From the NCBI GenBank assembly GCA_963728895.1, contig CAVSLM010000003.1, forward strand, positions 209,674 to 273,673: DNA of 64,000 nt. Reading direction: 5' to 3'. The notes beneath the pieces were generated by a model. It was not told the origin of the DNA. It was given only the letters and a program-made list of their open reading frames with translations, and made no database searches. Made by a program: the position numbers and the translations under genes. Below are positions 37,249 to 45,332 of the stretch, piece after piece. This DNA comes from CAVSLM01 sp963728895 (lineage in GTDB: Bacteria > Pseudomonadota > Gammaproteobacteria > JBBQDK01). Numbering within the stretch: position 1 is the first letter of the stretch; every line of letters begins with the position of its first letter.

Positions 37249-38169
37249 ATGCCGGTCGAACTTGAACTGCAGGGTGCGCCACTGCCGGTGCCGAAGTCGG
37301 CCAGGGGTCGGGAGCTGTACGGCAGGCATCCGCGACGCGCGGCGCTCCTGGTGATTGTCGCGGCACTGCTGTTCGCAATCATGGGCGCGATGGTGAAGGT
37401 GGCCTCGCGCAGCCTGCCGAACGAGATGGTAGTGTTCTTTCGCAACGTACTCGGGTGGATTGTCTTGCTGCCCTGGGTGCTGCGGGGCGGCGCGCCGACG
37501 TTGCAGACGCGCCATCTGCATCTGCATGCGCTGCGCGCGGTGTCCGGCCTGACGTCGATGTACTGCTTCTTCTACGCGATCGCGCATCTGCAGCTCGCCA
37601 ACGCCATCCTGCTCAACTACGCAGCCCCGCTGTTCATTCCCTTCATTGCAGCGTTATGGTTGCGCGAGCCATTCCCCGTGGCGCTGCGCTGGGCGTCGGT
37701 GGTGGGTTTTATCGGCATCGCCTTCATCCTCAAACCCGATCGCGCGCTGCTCGATCCTGCCGCGCTGGTGGGTCTGGCGGCAGGCGTCTTCACCGCCGTG
37801 GCGTTCGTCTCCATCCGCCGTATGGCGGCGACCGAGCCGACCACTCGTATCGTCTTCTACTTCAGCACGTCCGCGACACTGATCTCAGCGGTGCCACTCG
37901 CCTGGGCGTGGGTGCGTCCGGAGCCGACGCTGTGGGGCGTGTTGGTGGCGATCGGGATGGTGGCAACGCTCGCACAGCTGATGCTCACCCGCGCCTACGC
38001 CTATGCACCCGCGGCACGGGTGGGCCCGTTCGGCTACAGCATCGTGCTGTTTGGCGCGCTGATCGGCTGGGTGCTATGGGGCGAAACCCCCGACCGGTTG
38101 TCGCTGTTCGGGGCGCTGCTGGTGTGCTGCGCCGGAATTCTCACCACGCGGCGCACGCGCATCGGCTGA
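37249..38169 (+). CDS. EamA-domain (DMT superfamily) transporter
   Basis: 306 residues with ten predicted hydrophobic segments in two repeated EamA halves. The halves begin at about residues 35 and 175 (AALLFAIMGAMVKVA; AAGVFTAVAFVSIRRMA). This layout is typical of inner-membrane drug/metabolite exporters such as RhtA-like or S-adenosylmethionine carriers; the substrate cannot be told from sequence. The start has no good ribosome binding site. Confidence 0.85.
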   Translation: MPVELELQGAPLPVPKSARGRELYGRHPRRAALLVIVAALLFAIMGAMVKVASRSLPNEMVVFFRNVLGWIVLLPWVLRGGAPTLQTRHLHLHALRAVSGLTSMYCFFYAIAHLQLANAILLNYAAPLFIPFIAALWLREPFPVALRWASVVGFIGIAFILKPDRALLDPAALVGLAAGVFTAVAFVSIRRMAATEPTTRIVFYFSTSATLISAVPLAWAWVRPEPTLWGVLVAIGMVATLAQLMLTRAYAYAPAARVGPFGYSIVLFGALIGWVLWGETPDRLSLFGALLVCCAGILTTRRTRIG

Positions 38170-38243
38170 GGGTGGTCGACTCTCCGCGCGCGGGAGCGCC
38201 CGGCGATCGCGGCACTTGCGACGCTTCCGCTTATGCCACAAGT

Positions 38244-38966
38244 TCAAACGGCACCGCCCTGCTGCTTTTCGAGCGCGGAGCGTGGGACAGGGCCGTAGGG
38301 CGTGTCACGGTGACGGTCGTGGTAGTACATGCGGTAGTGAACGAAGCGCTCGAGGCGATCGAACTGCAGGAACGGATTGCCCTCGAGCTGCTCCGCGAGG
38401 GTGGATACGGGTGTGGACGCATAGTTGTGACCGGGGTGGATCACGGTCTCGGGGCTGAGCTCGGTGCCGAGACGCTTCAGCGTCCGAAACATCTGCTCGG
38501 GATCGCCGCCGCGCAGATCGCAACGTCCGCAGCCGAAGACGAACAGCGTGTCACCGGTGATCACGTTGCCGGCCAGGCGATAGCACGTCGATCCCGGTGT
38601 ATGGCCGGGCGTATGTAGCACCTCGATGGCGGTATCGCCGAGCGAAATCATATCGCCGCCGTGATGCAGCGTCGGCTTGATCGTGGCGTTGCCCCAGAAA
38701 TCAGCTTCCGGCTTCAGCAGATGCAGCTCCGCGTCACAGGCGTCGAGCAGGGCGTCGATGCCGTTGATATGATCGTGGTGGCTGTGCGTCAGCAGTACAT
38801 CGGTGATGCGCACGCCATGCTCGGCGGCGCGCGCCAGCACCCGTTCGACTTCCCAGGCCGGATCGACCACCGCGGCGCGAGCGCTGTGCCGGTCCTCGAT
38901 CAGATAGACGAAGTTCTCCATCGGTCCCAGCTCCAGGGCATGGATCGCAAAGGGCTGTTCCTGCAC
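38244..38966 (-). CDS. MBL-fold hydrolase (glyoxalase II-like)
   Basis: 240 residues of the metallo-beta-lactamase fold. The metal motif is HSHHDHINGID, with further ligands in HTPGHTPGS, GDTLF and HPGHNYA. The C-terminal half with LEGNPFLQF resembles glyoxalase II and persulfide dioxygenase proteins. It probably hydrolyses a thioester or oxidises a persulfide in the cytoplasm; the exact reaction is not decided by the motifs I can see. It converges on the EamA transporter gene. Confidence 0.85.
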   Translation of the reverse strand: MQEQPFAIHALELGPMENFVYLIEDRHSARAAVVDPAWEVERVLARAAEHGVRITDVLLTHSHHDHINGIDALLDACDAELHLLKPEADFWGNATIKPTLHHGGDMISLGDTAIEVLHTPGHTPGSTCYRLAGNVITGDTLFVFGCGRCDLRGGDPEQMFRTLKRLGTELSPETVIHPGHNYASTPVSTLAEQLEGNPFLQFDRLERFVHYRMYYHDRHRDTPYGPVPRSALEKQQGGAV

Positions 38967-39111
38967 GGTGCCTCCTTCCGCCGACGTGGCGTTGCAGCTC
39001 GCTGGCCTGCGGCGAGTATAACTCGTTCAGCGCTCGTTCAGTGCCGCAGGCATAGGGTGATGCTCAAGGGGCGCACTTCAGCCCCCGCGTTCAAACCACA
39101 GGAGAAGGATC

Positions 39112-39456
39112 ATGACCAGCAATCGAATCGCTTTCGGCATTGTGCTGATGGCCGCGCTGGCGATCGGCGCACCGTCGTTCGTGCAGGCCCACGATCGCGG
39201 ACGCGATGACACCGTAGCGCTCAGGCACGACAGCTACCGCAGCTTCGAGGATCACCATCGTTACAGGGAGCGCGACCGGGATCGTCACGACTATCGCCAC
39301 TGGCGCCGTGACGATCACCGCTTCCACTACGGTTCGGGCTTGCGCTACCGGGCGCCGGAATTTCGCGCTGCACCCTCGTATCGCTACCGATACGCACCGC
39401 ACTGGAGCGAGCGCGGCGATTTCAGCGCCACTCCGCGTCATCGATTCGATGATTGA
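39112..39456 (+). CDS. Small exported His/Arg/Asp-rich protein
   Basis: 114 residues with a clear signal peptide (cut after FVQA, residue 26). The start is well supported by AGGAGAAGG seven bases upstream. The mature protein is dominated by Arg, His, Asp and Tyr (HRYRERDRDRHDYRHWRRDD), which suggests a metal- or polyanion-binding periplasmic protein. Similar proteins in other Proteobacteria are uncharacterised. Confidence 0.65.
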   Translation: MTSNRIAFGIVLMAALAIGAPSFVQAHDRGRDDTVALRHDSYRSFEDHHRYRERDRDRHDYRHWRRDDHRFHYGSGLRYRAPEFRAAPSYRYRYAPHWSERGDFSATPRHRFDD

Positions 39457-39654
39457 CCCGGTTGGATCACCGCCGACCTGGAGCGCTCGTCAAGACCGCG
39501 CGGGCGCGCCATGTCGGCGTCTGCCGCACGGTTCGCGCAATCGTTCGGCGGTCCTTCCGGACGGTCGTCAAGGGCCCAGGTCGCGAGCCGCTATTGCGAG
39601 GCCGCCGCCCGGCGGCGGTCCTTCTTATCGGTCCCGCCACGCAGGTGCCGTTCC

Positions 39655-40818
39655 ATGGAAAGCGATCGTTTCGTACAGTCCCACGGTTCCCCCACCGGGT
39701 CCAAGCCACTGGTGCTGATCGTGGACGACTCTCGGCTCACGCGTCGTGCACTTGGGAAGCTGCTCGGCGAGGAGTTCCAGCTGCTGGAGGCGGAAAACGG
39801 CGAATCGGGCTGGGAGAGGCTTTTGGATGAACCGCGCGTCCAGCTGGTGTTCTCGGATCTGGCCATGCCGGAGCTGGATGGATTCGGGCTGCTCGCGCGG
39901 ATGCGCGGCGCGAGCTCCTCCCGTATTCGGAAGCTTCCGGTCATCGTCGTCACCGGGGACGAAGGTCAGCAGGAAGTGCGCGAGCGGGCTCTGGCAGCCG
40001 GTGCGAACGCGGTGGTCGGCAAGCCGTTTCAGGCTGCGGCGCTGCGCGCGCAGGCGCGGGCCTCGCTCTGCGTCATGGAGGCACCGCCGGCGAATTTACC
40101 GGCTGCACCCGCGGCCAAGCCTGCTCCGGAGTCCCTGCCGATCGGGATGCGTACCGGTACCGAGCTGCGTGAACGCATGCGTGAGGAGCTGGAACGGGTG
40201 CAAGGACAGCCTGCCCAAGTCTCGCTGTTGCTGGTGCGAGTCGATGCGTTCCCGGCGATCGAGCGGGTGTTCGGCGCAAAGGCGGCACGCTACGTGAGCC
40301 ACAAGGTGGCGGAGCTGCTTTGCGACCATACCCGGCGCGAGGACACACTGGCGCGTACGGGTGAGGCGAGCTTCGCTCTCTGGTCGCCCTCGCAGAGCGC
40401 CACCGGCGCCTTGAAGGTGGGACAGCGGCTGGTGCAGGACGTGTCGACTCGCCGCTTCGTGCATGAGAATGTGCAGATTCCGGTCAGCGTCAGCGTGGGC
40501 GTCACCGCGCGCCTGGCGATCCAGGGCAGCGCTCCGGAACAGTTGATTGCACTGGCGCAGCGGCGTTTGAGCGCGGCATTGGGCGCAGGTGGCAACGTTG
40601 CGGTGGGCGGCGACGAGCGTGCCTCGCCCGCCCCGCCCGCCAGGCAGCCGCCCGCGCATGAAGCGGTGCCTTCCGAAACCGTATCCGGACTTCGGCCTGC
40701 CTCCGCCGAAAACCCCTTACCCGCCCATGCGCCCGCGTCTCCCGGCACGGAAGCGCAGCACAGGCGGCCTTCCTGGTGGCGGGCGCTGGTGCGACTGATC
40801 GCCCGCGGGTGGTCCTAG
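39655..40818 (+). CDS. Response regulator with degenerate GGDEF domain
   Basis: 387 residues from the ATG at 39655. The receiver domain (about 20-140) has the acidic pair VDDS, the phospho-acceptor Asp in FSDLAMPELDG and the conserved Lys in VGKPF. A linker rich in proline and alanine leads to a GGDEF-like domain (about 170-320) in which the signature is RTGEASF, so diguanylate cyclase activity is unlikely. The C-terminal tail is proline-rich with a basic, tryptophan-containing end (RRPSWWRALVRLIARGWS), perhaps membrane-associating. No cognate histidine kinase is adjacent. Confidence 0.82.
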   Translation: MESDRFVQSHGSPTGSKPLVLIVDDSRLTRRALGKLLGEEFQLLEAENGESGWERLLDEPRVQLVFSDLAMPELDGFGLLARMRGASSSRIRKLPVIVVTGDEGQQEVRERALAAGANAVVGKPFQAAALRAQARASLCVMEAPPANLPAAPAAKPAPESLPIGMRTGTELRERMREELERVQGQPAQVSLLLVRVDAFPAIERVFGAKAARYVSHKVAELLCDHTRREDTLARTGEASFALWSPSQSATGALKVGQRLVQDVSTRRFVHENVQIPVSVSVGVTARLAIQGSAPEQLIALAQRRLSAALGAGGNVAVGGDERASPAPPARQPPAHEAVPSETVSGLRPASAENPLPAHAPASPGTEAQHRRPSWWRALVRLIARGWS

Positions 40819-41375
40819 TGTAGTGATGCACTCTTGACGAGACGTTTGACCCTTCATATGGAGGTAGGGCGGATAAGCGCAGCGCATCCGCCATTCATGA
40901 TCGGCCGGCGTCAGGAGTGCACGAAGCCGTTTCGCACCAGTCGAGGTTCGCGTGCTGAGGGATCGCGAAGGGGATCAGGCGTCGTGGGGAAACAGGGAGC
41001 CAATGGGCGTCGCGGAGTCGGATTTTGAACCAGAGGTGGCTGGGTGGCGGATGCGCTGCGCTTATCCACCCTACGGCCCTGGTGACCGCCTCGACGAGTC
41101 CATTGCCAATTCACAACACCAGGCCCAGGCGATTCATCCGGACCAGGAGCGCTCGCGATATCCTGCAGAAGGTGATTTGCGCCAATCGCCGCTTAGGTTC
41201 CAAACAGAACGCAACACTACACTCGCTGTGCCACACGGACGGAGCGTTCGCACCTGCAACGACCATGAGCCCGCGAGCGGGCGAGGGCGCCAGCCGGTTG
41301 CGCCATCCTTCCTGATCCGGATCTGCCTTGAGGCGAAGCCCGCAGCCTACCTGCGTGCGATGCAGAGTGTGTTGC
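40819..41375. other. Intergenic region with a 29-bp inverted repeat pair
   Basis: 557 bases with no credible gene. It holds the inverted repeat pair listed separately. Short ORFs across it lack ribosome binding sites and family resemblance. Confidence 0.5.
40864..41074. repeat. 211-bp element bounded by 29-bp inverted repeats
   Basis: The left arm (40864-40892) begins GTAGGGCGGATAAGCGCAGC and ends GCATCCGCC. The right arm (41046-41074) is its inverse complement with one mismatch. Each arm is itself partly palindromic (GGCGGAT and ATCCGCC), so single arms can fold as REP-like hairpins. The 150-base interior is non-coding. Repeats beginning GTAGGGTGGATAAGCGCAGC are familiar from many Gammaproteobacteria. 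Confidence 0.7.
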
Positions 41376-41762
41376 CTACACCCAGCCAACGGTGCAGTCC
41401 AGCCTGCCGCGGATGGTCTGCAGGCCGTTGAGGCCCTCATCCAGCATCACCTGCAACGGTATCTGATCGTCGAGATACCGGTTCGGGCTCGACAGCCAGT
41501 GCATGCCCATGTGCGGATTATGGGGAAAACTGGTGCGCAGGGAGTCGTAAATGGCGATCAGGTGTTCCACCCGCGCCATGGTTTCTTCGCTTTCGGGCAG
41601 GGCTGTGCCCTGGCGGTAGCGGTCCATCGTGCGCGGTCGGGTGTCCGCAGGCAGTCCGAGCAGCGTTACCCGGTCGGCGGGTCCGACTTGCCATTCGTCG
41701 AGCAGCCGCATCACGCCCACGGTCAGGCGCACGCGCTCATCGTAGCTCAGCTCCGGGGCCAT
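41376..41762 (-). CDS. MbcA/ParS/Xre-type antitoxin-like protein, orphan
   Basis: 128 residues from the ATG at 41762, preceded by AGAGAGG. The pattern RYRQGTALPESEETMARVEHL, a WL-SSPN segment, then PLQVMLDEG-LNGLQTIRGRL is that of the toxin-binding domain of Xre/MbcA/ParS antitoxins, which usually precede a RES-domain toxin that degrades NAD. No RES gene is adjacent on either side. It lies 86 bases downstream of the transglycosylase gene on the same strand, so it may be read through from the sigma operon. Confidence 0.7.
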   Translation of the reverse strand: MAPELSYDERVRLTVGVMRLLDEWQVGPADRVTLLGLPADTRPRTMDRYRQGTALPESEETMARVEHLIAIYDSLRTSFPHNPHMGMHWLSSPNRYLDDQIPLQVMLDEGLNGLQTIRGRLDCTVGWV

Positions 41763-41848
41763 GCGGGGCACCTCTCTCTGACGGACGACGCATGGCGTCG
41801 CAGGGTTGGGATGGCGAACGGCAAGTATGGGCGGTGGGCGCTCTTCAG

Positions 41849-43729
41849 TCAAAAACCAGCCTCTGCAACGCGGAATTGCGCCTGTACTGCCGCATCGGCC
41901 GCCGCGTCTGTCACGCGACAGGCCCGCAGATCCGCCTTGCCTCCGGCGGCGAAGCCCTGATACAGCTTCCACAGCCGTTCGTCCACGCGCCGCGCACGCG
42001 CCGAACCCGTGGTGTCGAGGAAGCGCTCGGCGGCACCGGGACCGGCGTTGTATACCGAATAGGTTGCGCGCGCGGCCTGCGCGGGCGTGCCGGTGCGGCG
42101 TGCCACCCGGGCGCCATAGTCCTGCAGATAATGCAGCAGGATTTCGGCGCCGGCGCCGGCATTGTAGGCCACATCCCATTTGAGCTTCTCGATTGCATAG
42201 AAACCGCGCCAGACGTACTGGTTGATCTGCATCATGCCTATGCTGCCGGCGCTCGAGCGCACGTAGAGAACTTGTCCGCCACGACGCTGGAACTGTCGCC
42301 AACAGCTTTCGATCATCGCGGTGGCGGGGACCAGGCTCCGAAACACGGGCTCCAGCTTCGGATCGAGGTCGGTGCCCTTCAGGGTGTGGGCCGTTTCGAG
42401 CTGGAGGAGCTGGTCGACCAGCGCTCGGTACTCTTCGAGCTCGGAATCCTTGGGCACCCAGTGCGCCAGGCGTTTGGAAAGGCTTGCGGCATCGGGCGCC
42501 TCCGTGGCGAACGCCGGCTGCAGCAACGCGCCCAGCATGCGACGGGTGAACGATGGCAGGTTCAGCCAGGGCAGCTGCTGCTGGGAGGGGAAGCCGAACA
42601 GTTCGCGCAGCGTGGGGTCGACTTCGAAATCGTATTGCAATGGATCGATGGTGCCTGCCGGACGCAACGTACGCGCAAGGCTGCGCAGCCCGTCCGGTGA
42701 AATCGCCAGGCCTAGGCCAGGCGCCGCGACACCGAGCGCGAGCAACGCGTCGCCGGCCCCGATGAAACCGATGTAGTTCAACAGCCGGTCGCGCACCAGA
42801 CCGCGCTCCGCGGCGTCCTCGAGGATGGCGCGCAGCTCGTTCCACGCCGACACGAACAGGGCGTGCATGGCTTGGTGCGCGTCGCCCCGTTGCTCGCCCG
42901 AGAGCAGCGGCAAGAGCCGAAAGCGGCTGCTGATGAGCAGTGCGAACAGGCGCCGGCGGATGTCCGGATCGCCGATGTCCAGCCCCGCGGCTTTCACCAC
43001 CCAGACCAGGAAGGCATCCCAGGGCTCGAGCGCTCGCTGGAAGCCGGCGAGCTCGGCTTCGGTCAGAGGCGGCTCCGGCCGGACTACGGATGTCGGCGTA
43101 TGCAACAGGCGGTCCGGGATCTGCAGTCGCAGCAGGATCTCGACCCCGGACGGGCGCACGCTCACCGCACCGAGCGTGGCCGATCGCAGGATGGCCTCTC
43201 CTTCCGAGACCGCGGTGGGATCCATGGACGCACGCAGCAGGGTGAGTATCTCCTCGCGCGGTGGCCCAAGATCGAGGGCGAAGCTCGCGAGCTGCGGCTC
43301 CAGGAAACGTCGGCTGAGCTTCCAGAGAAAGCCGAGCGCGGCGGCTCGTCGGCCCGCGGCATCGGAGAAACGGGCGTCGGTGACCCGGAAGTGCAGCTGC
43401 CAGTTTTCATCCACATAAGGCGTGAGCTGCAGATCCAGCGTCCCCTGCCAGCGGGGCGGCCCGAGGCACAGGCCGAACAGTGCCGTGCCGAGCTGCGCGC
43501 TTCCCGCCCCCTCCAAGCGTAGTTGATCACCATCGAGGCGCAATCGGGTATCGCGGATCTCCAGATGGCGGCAGCTGCCGTCACGGTAGATCTCTCGCGT
43601 CTCACTGTCGAAGGTGCCCAGATGGCGTTCCAGCAGGCGCTCGAGCACGGGAAGACGCAGCTGCAGCGGCAGCACGATCTCAGCGCCACGAGCCGCCGCA
43701 GATGCAAGCGCGAGCCACGCGCACACCAA
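41849..43729 (-). CDS. Large exported lytic transglycosylase (SLT domain)
   Basis: About 626 residues; the start is uncertain (TTG 43729, GTG 43726, or a CTG slightly upstream), since no ATG lies before the signal-peptide-like VCAWLALASAAARGA. The N-terminal 400 residues match no domain I know. The C-terminal SLT domain has the catalytic Glu in MIESCW, then GSIGMMQIN, YNAGAG and YSVYNAGPGA. It should cleave murein glycan strands in the periplasm. It follows the anti-sigma gene by about 50 bases, as the last clear member of the sigma operon. Confidence 0.8.
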   Translation of the reverse strand: MVCAWLALASAAARGAEIVLPLQLRLPVLERLLERHLGTFDSETREIYRDGSCRHLEIRDTRLRLDGDQLRLEGAGSAQLGTALFGLCLGPPRWQGTLDLQLTPYVDENWQLHFRVTDARFSDAAGRRAAALGFLWKLSRRFLEPQLASFALDLGPPREEILTLLRASMDPTAVSEGEAILRSATLGAVSVRPSGVEILLRLQIPDRLLHTPTSVVRPEPPLTEAELAGFQRALEPWDAFLVWVVKAAGLDIGDPDIRRRLFALLISSRFRLLPLLSGEQRGDAHQAMHALFVSAWNELRAILEDAAERGLVRDRLLNYIGFIGAGDALLALGVAAPGLGLAISPDGLRSLARTLRPAGTIDPLQYDFEVDPTLRELFGFPSQQQLPWLNLPSFTRRMLGALLQPAFATEAPDAASLSKRLAHWVPKDSELEEYRALVDQLLQLETAHTLKGTDLDPKLEPVFRSLVPATAMIESCWRQFQRRGGQVLYVRSSAGSIGMMQINQYVWRGFYAIEKLKWDVAYNAGAGAEILLHYLQDYGARVARRTGTPAQAARATYSVYNAGPGAAERFLDTTGSARARRVDERLWKLYQGFAAGGKADLRACRVTDAAADAAVQAQFRVAEAGF

Positions 43730-43781
43730 CAGCAGCCCCGCCAGGGCGCGCGCGCGAAGCGGTCGTGGGCCCAGTGCGGCG

Positions 43782-44552
43782 TCAGACTTTGACGTACACC
43801 CAGCCCTCGCGCAGGCGTGCCACGATTTCCTCCACGGCCGTGCCGCCTACGGTCGCACCGGGAATCAGTTGCACGGGCTGGTGCCCGTCATGGATGAGCT
43901 TCTCCACGCCGTTGCTGCAGGCGATGACGGTGAGGTTGGAATGCTGCTTCAGCAATTGCTGCACCTGTGCAGACCACGACCCGATGTCGGACCGCAGCAG
44001 ATTGATGCCCCCACCGTTCGCGAGTATGACCAGTCGTCCGCCCTTGCGTTCGAGGTCGCTCACGATGCGTCGGGCGGCAACGAGCACGGCATCCAGAGTC
44101 CGCGGATCGTCCGAGCTCACGTGCAACACGACGTGGCGGCTGTCGACAGGCGCACCGTCGACGCGCGCCGCCTCGAACGACCAGAGGCCGGCCTGTGCCG
44201 CCGTATCCGGCAATGCCGCATTGCGCGGGTGGGCGACCCAGCCGAGCAGGACGCCGATCGCGAGCGCCACGGTACTCCAGGCGAAGCGCGGCAGGTACGC
44301 GCTCGAGCGCAGAGCTCGAGGGAGACGGGCTGCCCGCAGCGTGGGTTGCGCTTCGCTGCCGCCGGCCGGGTGCGGTGGATCGTAGTAGGCGTACTGCAGC
44401 AGGTCCCGCAGCCGGCGCAGCTCGCCCACGTGGCGCTGCAGCGCCGGGTTGGTGCCGATTGCCCGCAGCACGCGACCGCGGTCGCCGGAGTCGAGCTCTC
44501 CGTCGACGAATGCGTTCAGGTGTTCCTCGGACAGCTCGTCGTCGCTGCTCAT
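43782..44552 (-). CDS. Anti-sigma factor-like membrane protein with DsrE-like domain
   Basis: 256 residues. The N-terminus (EEHLNAFVDGELDSGDRG) is an anti-sigma-like cytoplasmic domain without the HxxxCxxC zinc motif. A transmembrane helix (about 90-108, WSTVALAIGVLLGWVA) leads to a C-terminal domain of about 130 residues with the DsrE fold pattern: HVVLHVSSDD, VILANGGGINLL, a cysteine in VIACSNG and a terminal GWVYVKV. DsrE proteins carry or sense reactive sulfur, so an envelope sulfur- or redox-sensing anti-sigma factor is a fair hypothesis. The start overlaps the sigma gene stop by four bases (ATGA), indicating translational coupling. Confidence 0.75.
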   Translation of the reverse strand: MSSDDELSEEHLNAFVDGELDSGDRGRVLRAIGTNPALQRHVGELRRLRDLLQYAYYDPPHPAGGSEAQPTLRAARLPRALRSSAYLPRFAWSTVALAIGVLLGWVAHPRNAALPDTAAQAGLWSFEAARVDGAPVDSRHVVLHVSSDDPRTLDAVLVAARRIVSDLERKGGRLVILANGGGINLLRSDIGSWSAQVQQLLKQHSNLTVIACSNGVEKLIHDGHQPVQLIPGATVGGTAVEEIVARLREGWVYVKV

Positions 44553-45121
44553 TTCTGTCTCCTGATCGAGGCCAGCTGCGCCGCGTCCGCATCCGATCCC
44601 ACATCATTCCCCACACCGACCTGCAACAGATGCTGGCGCAGGACACGGCGCGCCCGGCACAGGCGGCTCATCACAGTTCCGATCGGTATGTCCAGTATCT
44701 GCGCGACCTCGGTGTAAGAGCAGCCTTCCAGGTCGACCAGCGTGAGCACCTGGCGCTGTCCCATCGGCAGGCGTCCCACGGCGACACGCACCTGGGTGAC
44801 GATCTCCTGGCGCTGGTTCGCGTCCTCCGGTGTGCCTTCCTGGGCCAGCTCCAGTTCGTCGATGTCCAGCATGTCCCGCTGGCGTCGCAAATGGTCGCGC
44901 CAACAATTGGTCAGAATGCAGTACAGCCATGCCTCCAGGGCCTGTGCATCTCGCAGCTGCGCGCGGCGCTGCAGCGCTTTGGCGAGCACCTCCTGCACCA
45001 GATCGTCGGCCAGCGCGCAGTCGTGACACCACGCATAGGCCAGGCGATAGAGCCGCGGGCGAGTGTGCTCGAGCTGTGCCGGCAGTGCATTGCTGCGACA
45101 GATGCGGCTCAACATGCCCAT
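44549..45121 (-). CDS. ECF (sigma-70 family) RNA polymerase sigma factor
   Basis: 190 residues. Sigma region 2 (RLYRLAYAWCHDCALADDLVQEVLAKAL) and region 4 (RLPMGQRQVLTLVDLEGCSYTEVAQILDIPIGTVMSRLCRARR) are both present, with no region 1 or 3, as expected for an ECF factor. The ATG at 45121 has GGAGA eight bases upstream; a second ATG is two codons in. A GGAATAA-N16-GTCT promoter-like pair lies just upstream, which suggests autoregulation. The cognate anti-sigma gene overlaps the 3' end. Confidence 0.9.
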   Translation of the reverse strand: MGMLSRICRSNALPAQLEHTRPRLYRLAYAWCHDCALADDLVQEVLAKALQRRAQLRDAQALEAWLYCILTNCWRDHLRRQRDMLDIDELELAQEGTPEDANQRQEIVTQVRVAVGRLPMGQRQVLTLVDLEGCSYTEVAQILDIPIGTVMSRLCRARRVLRQHLLQVGVGNDVGSDADAAQLASIRRQK

Positions 45122-45137
45122 CGCTGTTCTCCAGGAA

Positions 45138-45164
45138 AGACGGCTTGCGGCCGGTGGTTATTCC
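45138..45164 (-). promoter_or_regulatory. Candidate autoregulatory ECF promoter
   Basis: On the minus strand GGAATAA (45164-45158) and GTCT (45141-45138) are spaced by 16 bases, ending 16 bases before the sigma factor ATG. GGAA-type -35 elements with a CGTC/GTCT -10 are common for ECF sigma factors, which usually activate their own operon. Regulation of the transglycosylase by the same sigma is implied by the operon layout. Confidence 0.45.
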
Positions 45165-45332
45165 GCGGTCGGAAGGCGGAGCAGACCGCCCATTCTACTG
45201 CAGCCGGGCCGGGGCCAATGACGCTTCGCAAGAGCAGGAGCGCCCGAATGCATCAGCGCCGGACGCCGCCGGCAGGGGAGGGCTACGCGCCGGCGGCTGT
45301 CGCAAATAATTCTCGTTTGTCACCGACCCCGA

